Shown one piece after another: positions 54,553 to 64,000 of a DNA stretch of 64,000 nt. The stretch comes from Aricia agestis. Taxonomy: Eukaryota > Arthropoda > Insecta > Lepidoptera > Lycaenidae. Each line of letters starts with the position of its first letter. Position 1 is the first letter of the stretch. The notes beneath the pieces are model-generated. The model was not told the DNA's origin, did no database searches, and saw only the letters and a program-made list of their open reading frames with translations. A program made the translations under genes and the position numbers. Location of the stretch: contig NC_056427.1 of the NCBI RefSeq assembly GCF_905147365.1, positions 4,965,001 to 5,029,000 on the forward strand, written 5' to 3'.

Positions 54553-55240
54553 AACAAAACTAAAGTGATAATACTGTAGGGCAGGGGTTCCCAATCTTTA
54601 TCAGCCTGCGGCGCATTCACGTCTCAAATTCTCAATATTTTGACACGGCGACGCGGCGCGCTGGGGCACTCGCCCATACAAGTCACAAAAAATGCTCTTC
54701 AGCGCTGCTACTTTCGCAGTGAACTCTATGTAATGGCTGGTTTACACGTATTAAGTATATGGTAAGTGGTCAACTAAACTTAAACTTATTACTTTATAGG
54801 TAAGTACTTACACTGAATTTAAATACTTTTTTACTTACACTAAAATTGATTTGCAACTTGCTACTAAATTTTGTGTTTACCTGCAATTAATGACTTAAAA
54901 TTAAGTAAGTTAAAATTTAGTAATTAACTACTATCAACTTAATACGAGTAAACCATAACATTTTAAACTTTCGCGTTGCATTATAATGAAACTTTTTAAT
55001 CGGGACTTAACGGTAGTAATAAATAAGTCGCGTTAAGTCCCGATTAAAAAGTTTCACGAGTTAACCAGCATTTATTTGAACTTGCTACTTGCTATTTTTG
55101 TGTTTACATGCAATTAATAACTTAAAATTAAGTTAAAATTTAATTAACTACTTATTTACAAACTAGCCATAAGGGTCACATAACAGCCTAAAGTACATAA
55201 TAATATTGTCACTAAGTTTTGTTACACTCTGTATATAATG
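54553..55240. mobile_element. Repeat block with gtaacaaaac ends and an internal hairpin
   Basis: Ends resemble the gtgtaacaaaa...gtgataat family. It starts with a hAT-like GCAGGGGTTCCCAATCTTTA and includes a perfect 25-bp stem (54988-55012 / 55031-55055). Probably several layers of insertion. Confidence 0.5.
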
Positions 55241-55695
55241 TTGAAAATGAGGACTTTTTTAAAGAGAGAAGAAAATTTCGCTCTTAAAATATCTCTACGC
55301 CTCAGGTGTTACCCTTGCTCTATTTTTATTTCTCCAATATTCCTCGTGTGTTTTATTCTCTGATTTATGAGAAACAGCACTCTACCTGAGAGACGTGGGG
55401 TTGCAGATCAAAACTTTACTGCCGCTTTTATTGCACTTAATCATATTGTTGTTATATTTTTCTTTTCTGTATATTAAACTTATAAACTTACTTTAAATAC
55501 GACGACTTGAAAAAAGAAGGTTGCATAAAATTGATAAAAGCTTGTCTGCGTGTCTGTCTGTTACCTCTTCAGGCTTTAGCCGCTAAGGCGTTTTGATGTT
55601 TGGTCCACAAATTACGTGAGGTGTTTAAGGTGTTTAATCTCATCTAATCTTACGTTGGAGAGAGGGGGGGTCTCGGCAAATTTCACGAGATTTTT

Positions 55696-56292
55696 AGGGT
55701 TCCGTACCCAAAGGGTAAAAACGGGACCCTTTTACCCTATTAGACTTCGTTGTCTGTCCGTCTGTCTGTCTCCAGGCTGTGAGTTGTGACTCAAGAACTG
55801 TAATAGCTAGTTTGAAATTTTCACAGATTATGTACCATCGAGGAAGTTGATTCCTATGCAATTGACGGACCAACGTCATTTGGACGGATCATGTCAATTC
55901 AATGTTAATTGTGATCTGTCGGCTGGGTTTGACGTAACGCGACCAAACTACTTAGGTTCCCGATTTGCATAGGAATCAACTTCTCTGATAGTACATCTGT
56001 TGCTGCTATAACAACCAATACTAAAATCAAAATAAATTAATATTTAAGGGGTGCTCCCATACAATAAACGTGATTTTCTTGGCCTTTTTTGCCCTATATC
56101 AATAATGGCAACAGGTAGGTACTTGATTTTTTCACAAAATCCTTAGTTATATGTGTACTTTAATATTTAATAATAATATTAAAATAAATTAAAAAATTAA
56201 GGGGGGCTCCCATACAAAAACACAATTTATGGCCTAATTTTGCTCTCTAATGATACGGAACCCTTCGTGCGCGAGTCCAACTCGCACTTGGC
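55696..56292 (-). repeat. gtacggaaccct repeat family, split copy
   Basis: Left end GGGTTCCGTACCCAAAGGGT, right end GCGCGAGTCCAACTCGCACT. Contains CAAAAACACAAT and TTAAGGGGGGCTCCCATAC blocks common to all copies. Class not settled; the ends hold an inverted GGGTTCCGTACC pair. Confidence 0.7.
55835..55991. mobile_element. MITE of the 732 family inserted inside another repeat
   Basis: 157 bp, same inverted ends, TA on both sides. It splits the repeat 55696-56292 at the ATTATGTA/CATCTGTTGC point. Confidence 0.8.
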
Positions 56293-57059
56293 TGATATAT
56301 TTTTTCAAATTGTAACAAAAATAATTAAGTATACTATTTTGGTCAATTTTATCCAGATTGTACATATTATGCTAAAGATTTAATCGTAATCGTAATACGA
56401 TTAAGATCATTCATTATTCATTATTTCTATAATAAATTATATTAATTTCATTCGAACTTTGACGTTATATTATAATATTATCTACTGACTGTTAAACAAT
56501 CCAACGCGTTTACGTAAGAAACCCACATTTTGGAAAATCTCACGTGAGATTGGGGGGTGGGGTCAGATAATTAAAAAACTAACGTAATTTGTGGACGTTT
56601 AGTATGAAGATACTTAATGTCCTAGGAAGGCAATAGGATTTTATCCCCAAAAAATGTACGTAATCTGCACGATAAACAAAGTCGCAGTCATCTAGGTTAA
56701 ATTATATCGCCAATAACTCTTAACTTCTGTACATATTTTAATTAAATTTTGTGTGAAATTCAAGTCTTCAACTGGCAACACCATGTCGTGTCAGCCGGCT
56801 ATCTCTCACAGGCCACAGCCATTGTTTGTTCCATTGAGAAGCTCTCACTCTCAACTACACTCGTGACTGGTCAAATTTGAATAGCTGCCGTTTTTGGCGA
56901 CGGCCAGGTTTCTCTTTTCCAGAAAAGAGCATTATTTGGGTTTATCGTTACTAATATTATTAATGCCAACGTTTGTTTGTCTGTTGCTTCATGAATGCAG
57001 ATATCACGGGCGTATATATACTGTGATAAGTATGCTTTTTATCATATAAATATAATATC

Positions 57060-57650
57060 CACCATCAACAATGTCAGAATCTAAAACTTCAGAAAGAAAA
57101 CCGTTGTCTATGTATTCTTCAATCACCTTCCTATAATTCTCCCGTAGAGTTTGAGAGATTTTGTGAACCATTGTCCAATAAACATCTAATAATTACTTGC
57201 TTGAATTTCCTCTCTAGGGCAAGCAGTCTACGATGAGCCATAGAGCGGGAATTTCCTAACTCCTCCGGACACCTACAGAAGGGCAAAGCAACCGTATATC
57301 TACCAGTCTCCAAATCTCGAGTAACCGAGGATGTATAAAGATTCTCATACTCCGTGTCCTCCGGACTGAGAAATTGTCTAGGAGAGATTTCTTCCAATTC
57401 CCAGAACTTTTGTACCAATCATTGAGACCTAAAGCTGTAAAAGAGCTATGAGATGGAATTACTCAAGTATTAACAGTACTAGGGAAATCACCCATAAGTA
57501 CATAGCCGAAAGCAGTCATAGCTGCAGGAGGTGCTCGAGAGCCAGAATCAATCCTACTTCCTAAATAAACATATGGAAATAGCTGAGCTCCCAACAAAAG
57601 ATTAACGTTGCCAGGGATGTTCCATGACATATCAGCTAAAGGTATCTTAT
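57060..57650 (-). pseudogene. BEL/Pao LTR-retrotransposon pol fragment
   Basis: Read on the minus strand: NLLLGAQLFPYVYLG and AMTAFGYVLMG (aspartic protease region), a stop, then KFWELEEI, RYTVALPF and LGNSRSMAHRRLLALERKF, the Pao signature before the RT. After a one-base shift comes ENYRKVIEEYIDNGFLSEV. LTRs and the rest of pol are absent. Confidence 0.8.
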
Positions 57651-57985
57651 ATCTTTAAACGAGCAATTCTTGTATACGTATTTCTTATATATATATATAT
57701 TACGAGTATTCATAGATCATTTTCCGATTTAGAGATCCGTTTGTGAAATATGAAGTTTCAAAGCCGAAAAAATCGTTCCAGTGGGGGGGGGGGGACCCCT
57801 TCTACCAGCTAAACCGTTGCTTCTAGAAATGTGAAATATTTCACGAGGGTAATATGCTGAATTTAAAAGGAAAACTATCACGGCTAAGAAGACTTCATAA
57901 GTTATTGAGTAATAGTCGATCAACTAAAAAATATTCGGCGAAGTATAAAGAAACTTTTCGTTCAAATTCCTTTGAAGTCACGGGT

Positions 57986-58239
57986 CACGGGTCACCTGAT
58001 GGAAAGCAACTTCCGTCGCCCATGGACACTCGCAGCTTCACAAGAGCTGTAAGTGCGTTGCCGGCCTTTTAAGAGGGAATAGGGTAATAGGGAAGGGTAG
58101 GGAAGGGAAAAGTGGGCCTCCGGTAAACTCACTCACTCGGCGAAACACAAGCAAGCGCTGTTTCACTCCGGTTTTCTGTTAGCCCGTGGTATTTCTCCGG
58201 TCGAGCCGGCCCATTCGTGCCGAAGCATGGCTCTCCCAC
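57986..58239 (-). mobile_element. Metulj-like SINE, tail missing
   Basis: Reverse copy beginning at ACGGGTCACCTGATGG without the poly(T). The middle array is short. Confidence 0.8.
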
Positions 58240-58249
58240 GTCATTCTAC

Positions 58250-59800
58250 CTTCCCCTAAACTTACGTCATAATTGAACGTCCCTTAGGGGTAAGTACACC
58301 CAAGATATATAGCAATTTCATAACATATGAACCTTCTTTAGTTTCAATAAAATATTTACAAGACAATTTAAAACTCATAATATTTTACTATGTCTTGAAA
58401 TGATAGAAAAAGTTTATATTGTAAAAGTTCTCACTGGCATACAGGGTGTTCTAAAATAATATTTTTTTATAAATCCCATTTCGTATTATATACTTAAAAA
58501 ACAAAAAAAAAAAAACAGGGGGAGAGGGTCGAGCTCAATCTTTCCAAATCTCACCTAGATCTTAGGTCGTAGCAAATATTATGTAATTTTTATCCAGTAA
58601 AAAACTGTGTAAAATTGTGTGAAAAATTATTTCTTCATGCAAGTCTCGAAAAAAATGTCATACATGAAAGTCATAGTTACAACGAAATAATATAAATTTG
58701 TTTTTTTTTTCAATAATCCACACGTTTACAGCCAAAACATAAATTTTGAAAATCTCGCGTGAGATTGGGGGCGCGTGAAAATTTGTTGGGGTCTGGGGAA
58801 AATGTTACGAAATCTCACCACGGGGGGACAACTGACTAAAACGAAAGTTGTAACACCACTTTTCTATGACATGGTAGTATACTTTGCATTCGCCTCAGGC
58901 CTTAAGAGGGCGAGACTAACCCTAAAGTGTCGATTTTATAATTTATTTTTATACTTGAAAATAAGCCTCGAATTGTTTCATTTTCTAAAATTAGATACGA
59001 CATTATATTTCCGAGAAATCGATCTGAGCAAAAACACGATATTATCTTAAAATGTTCTCGATAGAAAAAAGCACAAAGATGCATCTAATTTTCACGAATT
59101 TTTCATTTATTGCCATAACCGTGCAATAAACTAAGTTAATATTTTAACACATTGTATAAAATTCTATCATTGAGATATCGACCAAGCGGATTTTTAAAAT
59201 ATATATTTATCGAGTTATTGAGAAAATAACTAATTTGGCGATGAATCCGCGTCGTTCTTTTTCACCTTGTACTTATATGAAAGACGGGCGTGAGTGTGAA
59301 GAGAGAAGGACGATGTTCGATTTTTGGGGTTAGTCGCCCTCTTAAACAAAGGCCTATCTTCAAGACAATCCTGATGAAAGATAACCCTTCTCATAACTCT
59401 GTAACAACCTCAGTTCCGAGAATCATCAAAATTTTAATAGCGGTTGTTTGGAGGACCAGAAATTATGCTGTTTTAGATTTAATACATTAAACATAATTTG
59501 TTTGCTGTACATTTAGAAATTATTGCTATTTTTTTATTTGGGGACTAATATTAAAAAATATTTTTAAGTTAAAGTAGTTTTACGATAGAAACTTGTGTTT
59601 TGTTGAGTAAAAGTTGCTAAAATTGCGTCAGAATCCAGGACACGTGGTCCGATTGAAAATTTATAAGATGGAGGAAGAGGAGACGTAGGCGCGGCGTAGG
59701 AGAGGAAGAAAAACTCTTTCGACCGAGCGGCGAAAATGTATGCCTGCTGAATTGTTTCCACTACTGTCGGCACTCCCAGAGTGCTATTTTTAGTTTATTT
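58250..59800. other. No gene seen
   Basis: AT-rich, with two CGCGTGAGATTGGGGG-type repeats shared with 56540 (at 58757). Frames show no domain. Confidence 0.35.
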
Positions 59801-59809
59801 TAAGCTTTT

Positions 59810-60062
59810 ATCGTGGGCTTTGAGCGCGGCGATCGAATGAAGAAATTCCGTTACGAAAATAAACCTAACACCCTCTACTCCGGCTGTGCCGGTCGGAGCG
59901 GCGCTGCCGTGCATCGTCTAACGTCGTTTCAGTTCGGCAGATACACGATTTTTGTGTGACTACAACTAGACGTATGCGAATTATAATTGCATAATTTGAT
60001 GAAAAATGCTATGCAAATCAATAGCTTTACACCGGTATTCCCCAAGAGCCACTCGCATTTTT
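59810..60062 (+). repeat. Uninterrupted copy of the repeat that hosts the SINE at 26726
   Basis: GGGCTTTGAGCGCGGCGATC, GTCGTTTCAGTTCGGCAGA and TGCATAATTTGATGAAAAAT link it to 26640-27150. A reversed copy lies at 62240-62450. Confidence 0.65.
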
Positions 60063-60552
60063 TTAATTTAGGTAGAACTGGCAGACGTTGGACTTTTTGA
60101 TGCATATTAAAATATACCAAGTATTATGAATCGCCCTGTATATGAACGAAAAGATGATTTGAATTCACGTAAAACAAGTTCAGTATTTTCATTCCAAACT
60201 TTTGAGAGTGATGTATGTGTGCGCAGTTTAGAAGTTGGACAGTTTATGCAATTTTAAGGCTTTTCTACACGCTGGGCGATGGATTACCATGATTGCCATC
60301 ATGGTGATCCACCTTCTAGCTTCGTGATTGCGAAGCATAGATTTACAATCTCTGTCGAAACAATAGGGAATATGAGCGAAGGTCGGAGCAGAGGGCGCAA
60401 TGCACATACACTACAGTAAATAATCCTGCCAAAATCCACCATATTGCACACTGTAAATAAATAAAGATTTTGAGATTAGCTCTATACCAACTCTATACAA
60501 TATACATTATCTGTCAAACCCTTCATTAAATTCAAGTTTAATCATCATCGTT

Positions 60553-60630
60553 CGCCGTGGCTGGCCTAGAAAAAGATGGCGCGATGAGCTGGAGGCTGAC
60601 AGGCTAACCAGCGGTGGGACTGACCTAGCC
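60553..60630 (+). pseudogene. RTE-type LINE C-terminal fragment
   Basis: Encodes RRGWPRKRWRDELEADRL, the terminal G-x-P-x-x-R-W-x-D-x-L motif of RTE elements. A scrap of Metulj-like SINE follows at 60631-60661. Confidence 0.6.
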
Positions 60631-60845
60631 CATGGACACTCGCAACATCAGAAGAGCTGCAGTTGTCGGTAGACGATGCAAAACCCCGTCGAAAAAGCGG
60701 TGTTATAAGTTTGTCGTGTTTAACAGTGTGTTTGTCCGTGGCATCGTAGCATCCAAACTGGTTGACCGATTTAAGCCGAATTAAACCGATTTAAATGATC
60801 GAGAGTGTTCTTAGCTATAGTTCATCATCATCAGCCTGCTTAGTG

Positions 60846-61212
60846 TTTTTTTTTTTTTTTTTTTTAATTAAATAAGGGGGCAAACGAGCAAACGGGTCAC
60901 CTGATGGAAAGCAACTTCCGTCGCCCATGGACACTCGCAGCATCAGAAGAGCTGCAGGTGCGTTGCCGGCCTTTTAAGGGGTAATAGGGGAGGGTAGGGA
61001 AGGGAATAGGGGAGGGTACGGAAGGGAATAGGGGAGGGAACGGAAGGAAATAGGGAAGGGTAGGGAAGGGAAAAGGGAAGGGATTGGGCCTCCGGTAAAC
61101 TCACTCACTCGGCGAAACACAGCGGAAGCGCTGTTTCACGCCGGTTTTCTGTGAGGACGTGGTATTTCTCCGGTCGAGCCGGCCCATTTGTGCCGAAGCA
61201 TGGCTCTCCCAC
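60846..61212 (-). mobile_element. Metulj-like SINE with long tail and expanded array
   Basis: 20-base poly(T) at left and one of the longest internal arrays in the window. The long tail suggests a recent insertion. Confidence 0.85.
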
Positions 61213-61314
61213 GTCAAAATTGGATAATTAGAGTTTATTTCATGAAATGTTGTAACAATTTCAAGAATTCATCGGTCGAATATTTGGATTTTAAAATTCT
61301 GATTCCATTAACTT

Positions 61315-61365
61315 ATTTGGGAAAGGCCTTTGCCCAGCAGTGGGACAGCATAGATTAGAAAAAAA
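61315..61365 (+). mobile_element. RTE-type LINE 3' end
   Basis: GCCTTTGCCCAGCAGTGGGA is the usual last coding segment of lepidopteran RTE elements. With the piece at 60553 it may be one copy split by the SINE at 60846. Confidence 0.6.
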
Positions 61366-61409
61366 ATCATCAATAAGAGTGCGGCAGTGTCCAGTGAGTG
61401 AGGCAGTTA

Positions 61410-62031
61410 TAGGTCTACAAGAATCTGATGGCAAAAAGTGAGAAAGTAAATTGACTCTATCAATACCGGGGTAATTGGAATATAACATTTTGATCCTTTT
61501 TTTCCTCATAGCGGCTGATTCTGTGTGTGAAAGATGCAAATATACAAATTTATCCAATGATGATGAGGTTGTGTGAAAATCTGCAGTTAAAATTTGCTAT
61601 CAGATTCTGGTATTTTTTCCTTATAGCGGGTAATTCTGTGTGTAAAACATGCAAATATATATCCAATGATCAAGGATTTTTTGAAAATCTGCCATCATAT
61701 CCATGGGCGTACCGAGGGGAGGCGCGGGCGCGGGCAGGGGGGGGGGGCAGCTGCCCCCCCGGATCATATTGACGTCCGTCCCTACTAAGTATATTATCTA
61801 ATACTTTTATCTATAAAAATAAAAAATTAATAAAACTAATGTTTGCCTTTTGTTTGAACTACAATATCTTTACAACAAAAAATTATACAATTTTTATTCT
61901 TTATAAACACCTAGCTTATAAAAAATCCGATTTGCCCTCTCTCTGGCCCAGAACCTGAGTAATTTGCCCCCCTCCCCCCCTGGCCCAGAACCTGGGTACG
62001 CCCATGATCATATCAGATTCTGGTAGACCTA
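61410..62031. mobile_element. MITE of the taggtctaccag family, interrupted by a hAT element
   Basis: Ends match 40151-40342. It contains an internal duplication (AGCGG-TGATTCTGTGTGT twice) and the hAT copy 61702-62006. Confidence 0.7.
61702..62006. mobile_element. Non-autonomous hAT element with G/C tracts and 8-bp target duplication
   Basis: Ends CATGGGCGTACC and GGTACGCCCATG are inverted. ATCATATC flanks both sides (61694-61701, 62007-62014). A G tract, CAGCTG and a C tract near the left end can fold together. Confidence 0.85.
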
Positions 62032-62557
62032 TGTAGTATTATTGAATGGTGACAGGATCGGCGGAACACAATCTCCTAATCTGTAATCCGCCATTTTGGT
62101 AAATAAAAAATCGCTATATTTGTCAGACGGGCCGTAAAAAGTGTTAATAAAGTTTTATGCCGCGCGCGGAATTATAGTCATAACCCTAATTCGTCATGGA
62201 TAGGCAGCAGGGTTCCAGTGGGCTGGGGGTAAAACCTTAACCCTTTTACTAGTAAATAAATACTATTGCATAGCATTTTTATCAACTTTTGCAATTATAA
62301 TTCGCATACGTCTACTCGCACGCACATAAATACCCTGCCGAAGTCTAACAACGCCGCACCGACTGGCACAGAGATCGGAGTGGGGGTTAGGTTTTTCTCG
62401 TTACGCTTGATTCGGTCGCCGCGCTCAAAGCTATACAATATCTTAAAAATTAACACAAGATGATGATGAAAATTTCTTTATATTATGTAGCGTGATTCTA
62501 GCATTTTTAGGATCAAAAGTATCTTATGTCAGGACATAAGTATGTACAGTATGTACA

Positions 62558-62746
62558 GAGATACATTGAATCCCAGGGCCTGCCCTGGGATTCAATGTAT
62601 CTCCATTAAATGTATCTCCATGCCAAATTTCAGCAAAATCGGTTCAAAAGTTTGTGCGTGAAGACAGACAAATAGACAGACAGATAGACAGAAAGACTGA
62701 AAGACAGATAGACAGACACACTTTCGCATTTATAACATTAGTATAG
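62558..62746 (-). mobile_element. Lep1-like Helitron with fold-back at its broken end
   Basis: Reverse head ends ACTTTCGCATTTATAACATTAG. The other side turns back on itself in a perfect 21-bp stem (62558-62578 and 62583-62603). Confidence 0.55.
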
Positions 62747-62796
62747 ATCTACGGAACCCACTGAATATCTATCATTTTATCGCAATTCACTTACTC

Positions 62797-62852
62797 GATT
62801 GGCTGAGCCAATCATAAAAGAAGTTACCTCATCTGCCATCAGTAGTACCAAC
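62797..62852 (+). promoter_or_regulatory. Core promoter: CCAAT palindrome, TATA-like box, TCAGT initiator
   Basis: GATTGGCTGAGCCAATC (62797-62813) is a perfect 8-1-8 palindrome with CCAAT boxes on both strands. CATAAAAG follows (62813-62820), then TCAGT (62839-62843), the arthropod initiator consensus, at about the expected TATA spacing. The ATG at 62853 would give a 5' UTR of about 12 bases. Confidence 0.5.
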
Positions 62853-62906
62853 ATGTACGAGTTAACGTTGCCTATACTGTGTATGTTTGCACTGTGTTCT
62901 GCTAAT
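62853..62906 (+). CDS. First exon of an unidentified secreted or membrane protein gene
   Basis: 18 codons, MYELTLPILCMFALCSAN, then a strong donor GTAAGTACT in phase 0. The hydrophobic core and the Ala/Ser near the end look like a signal peptide. Short first exons of this sort are common in insect cuticle and other secreted protein genes, but the product cannot be named from this exon. No convincing second exon is visible before 64000, so the rest probably lies to the right. Confidence 0.5.
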
Positions 62907-63760
62907 GTAAGTACTAAATGCCTTCAAAAATAACCGTACATTTTTTAGAAAGAAAACCTATTATCCTTTCATAAAAATCTGTAATACCCATCTTAATCGG
63001 TACAGTATCTATATATCTATAATATATATTATATAAAAGTCAAAAGTGACCGACTGACACGGTGATCTATCAACGCACAGCCCAAACCACTGGACCGATC
63101 GGGCTGAAATTTGGCATGCAGGGGCTTACTCCCGAAACTGATATCGATTTCGATTTCAACGGTTTTTGACACTTTAGACATGCTTTAGACATCTAAAATA
63201 GCGCACGATCGTGCTGCGGATCGGTTTGAAACTAATTCAACCTCAATGGATTTTGCTATTCCTGACAGCTATGCTAGCGCACGATCGGGATGTGGCTCAA
63301 TTTGGAACTAATCAGCATCGAAACATTCGACAAATCGAAATCTTAGGTGCTCGCGAGAAACAAAATTGTCTGAGAATCGAATTTCAGATCGTTTACAAAC
63401 GTCAAATTTCACGGTAGCAACAGAGGCATCGACATAGATTGAGATCGATTGTTGCCGAGTTAGGTAATGTAAACGTTTTTAGGGTCACTATGGTATCGAT
63501 TGTATGTAACTTAATTGTAACAAAAAATAAAACGTGTCGTTTTATTTTTTGTTGATAATAAATATTAATTCATTATTATTTTAACATAATAATATAGCTC
63601 GCCTGCAAGCTTTTTTAATGTGATTGATGGCACCTCCAATGTATCTCTACAGCTATACGGTCCCATTTAAGTTTGGTATCGTGCTTAGCTTGGCTCGCCC
63701 GCATGTACCCTTTTGCGATTCCTGGATTTTCTTCCAGGAATCTCAACAACATTTATAGGT
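62907..63760. other. Probable intron of the gene starting at 62853
   Basis: Contains a repeat with CAACGCACAGCCCAAACCAC near 63075 and two GCGCACGATCG blocks at 63200 and 63280. No exon with clear splice sites recognised. Confidence 0.35.
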
Positions 63761-63761
63761 A

Positions 63762-64000
63762 TTTTTTTATGAAAGAAGGGGGCAAACGAGCAAACGGGTC
63801 ACCTGATGGAAAGCAACTTCCGTCGCCCATGGACACTCGCAGCATCAGAGGAGCTGCAGGTGCATTGCCGGCCTTTTAAGAGGGAATAGGGTAATAGGGG
63901 AGGGTAGGGATGGGAAGGGAAGGGAATAGGGGAGGATAGGGAAGGGAATTGGGCCTCCGGTAAACTCACTCACTCGGCGAAACACAGCGCAAGCGCTGTT
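63762..64000 (-). mobile_element. Metulj-like SINE, cut by the window edge
   Basis: Reverse copy with poly(T) at 63762-63768. The 5' head lies beyond 64000. Confidence 0.85.

Noticed and set aside
63211..63417. 68-codon frame considered as exon 2 of the gene at 62853
   Set aside because: No good acceptor in phase and no coding-like pattern; contains repeated GCGCACGATCG blocks.

Overview
This is an AT-rich, repeat-dense window from an insect nuclear genome, almost certainly a butterfly or moth. The evidence is three insect-type protein genes with small GT-AG (and one GC-AG) introns, many copies of a butterfly-type (Metulj-like) SINE, and many Lep1-like Helitron remnants with TC...CTAG ends inserted between A and T. 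No prokaryotic features, CRISPR arrays, rRNA or convincing free-standing tRNA genes are visible.

Three genes are well supported, all on the + strand. (1) 4574-13462: five coding exons of a lysosome-associated membrane protein (LAMP/Lamp1-like, 275 aa) with signal peptide, one luminal LAMP domain with four cysteines, a membrane span and a Tyr-based sorting tail. Its last intron holds a decayed Jockey-like LINE. (2) 41192-47513: five coding exons of the SIX-family homeobox gene Six4 (355 aa as modelled). Its first intron starts with GC, and the introns carry MITEs, a LINE fragment and a Helitron ending about 35 bp before the last exon. (3) 50937-52217: an intronless Atg6/Beclin-1 gene (426 aa). 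A fourth gene probably begins at 62797: CCAAT palindrome, TATA-like box, TCAGT initiator, then an 18-codon signal-peptide-like exon with a GTAAGT donor. Its other exons are not in view.

Layout: 1-4570 is repeats upstream of LAMP. 4574-13462 is LAMP. 13463-19100 is gene-poor with few repeats and one odd small ORF at 16779. 19100-41000 is a repeat field of nested SINEs, Helitrons, hAT elements and MITEs with no gene I recognise. 41000-47800 is Six4. 48000-50500 is MITEs. 50500-52450 is Atg6. 52450-62750 is repeats, including a BEL/Pao fragment and RTE fragments. 62797 to the end is the new promoter and exon plus a SINE cut by the window edge.

The genes are not a pathway unit: a lysosomal membrane protein, a mesoderm/head transcription factor and an autophagy PI3K subunit. 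LAMP and Atg6 both belong to the autophagy-lysosome route, but 37 kb and Six4 lie between them, so I read no operon-like link. I see no clear new biological system. The best leads are the triplicated exon-2 splice acceptor in LAMP, the GC-AG intron in Six4, the unfinished gene at the right edge, and several mobile elements with readable target-site duplications.
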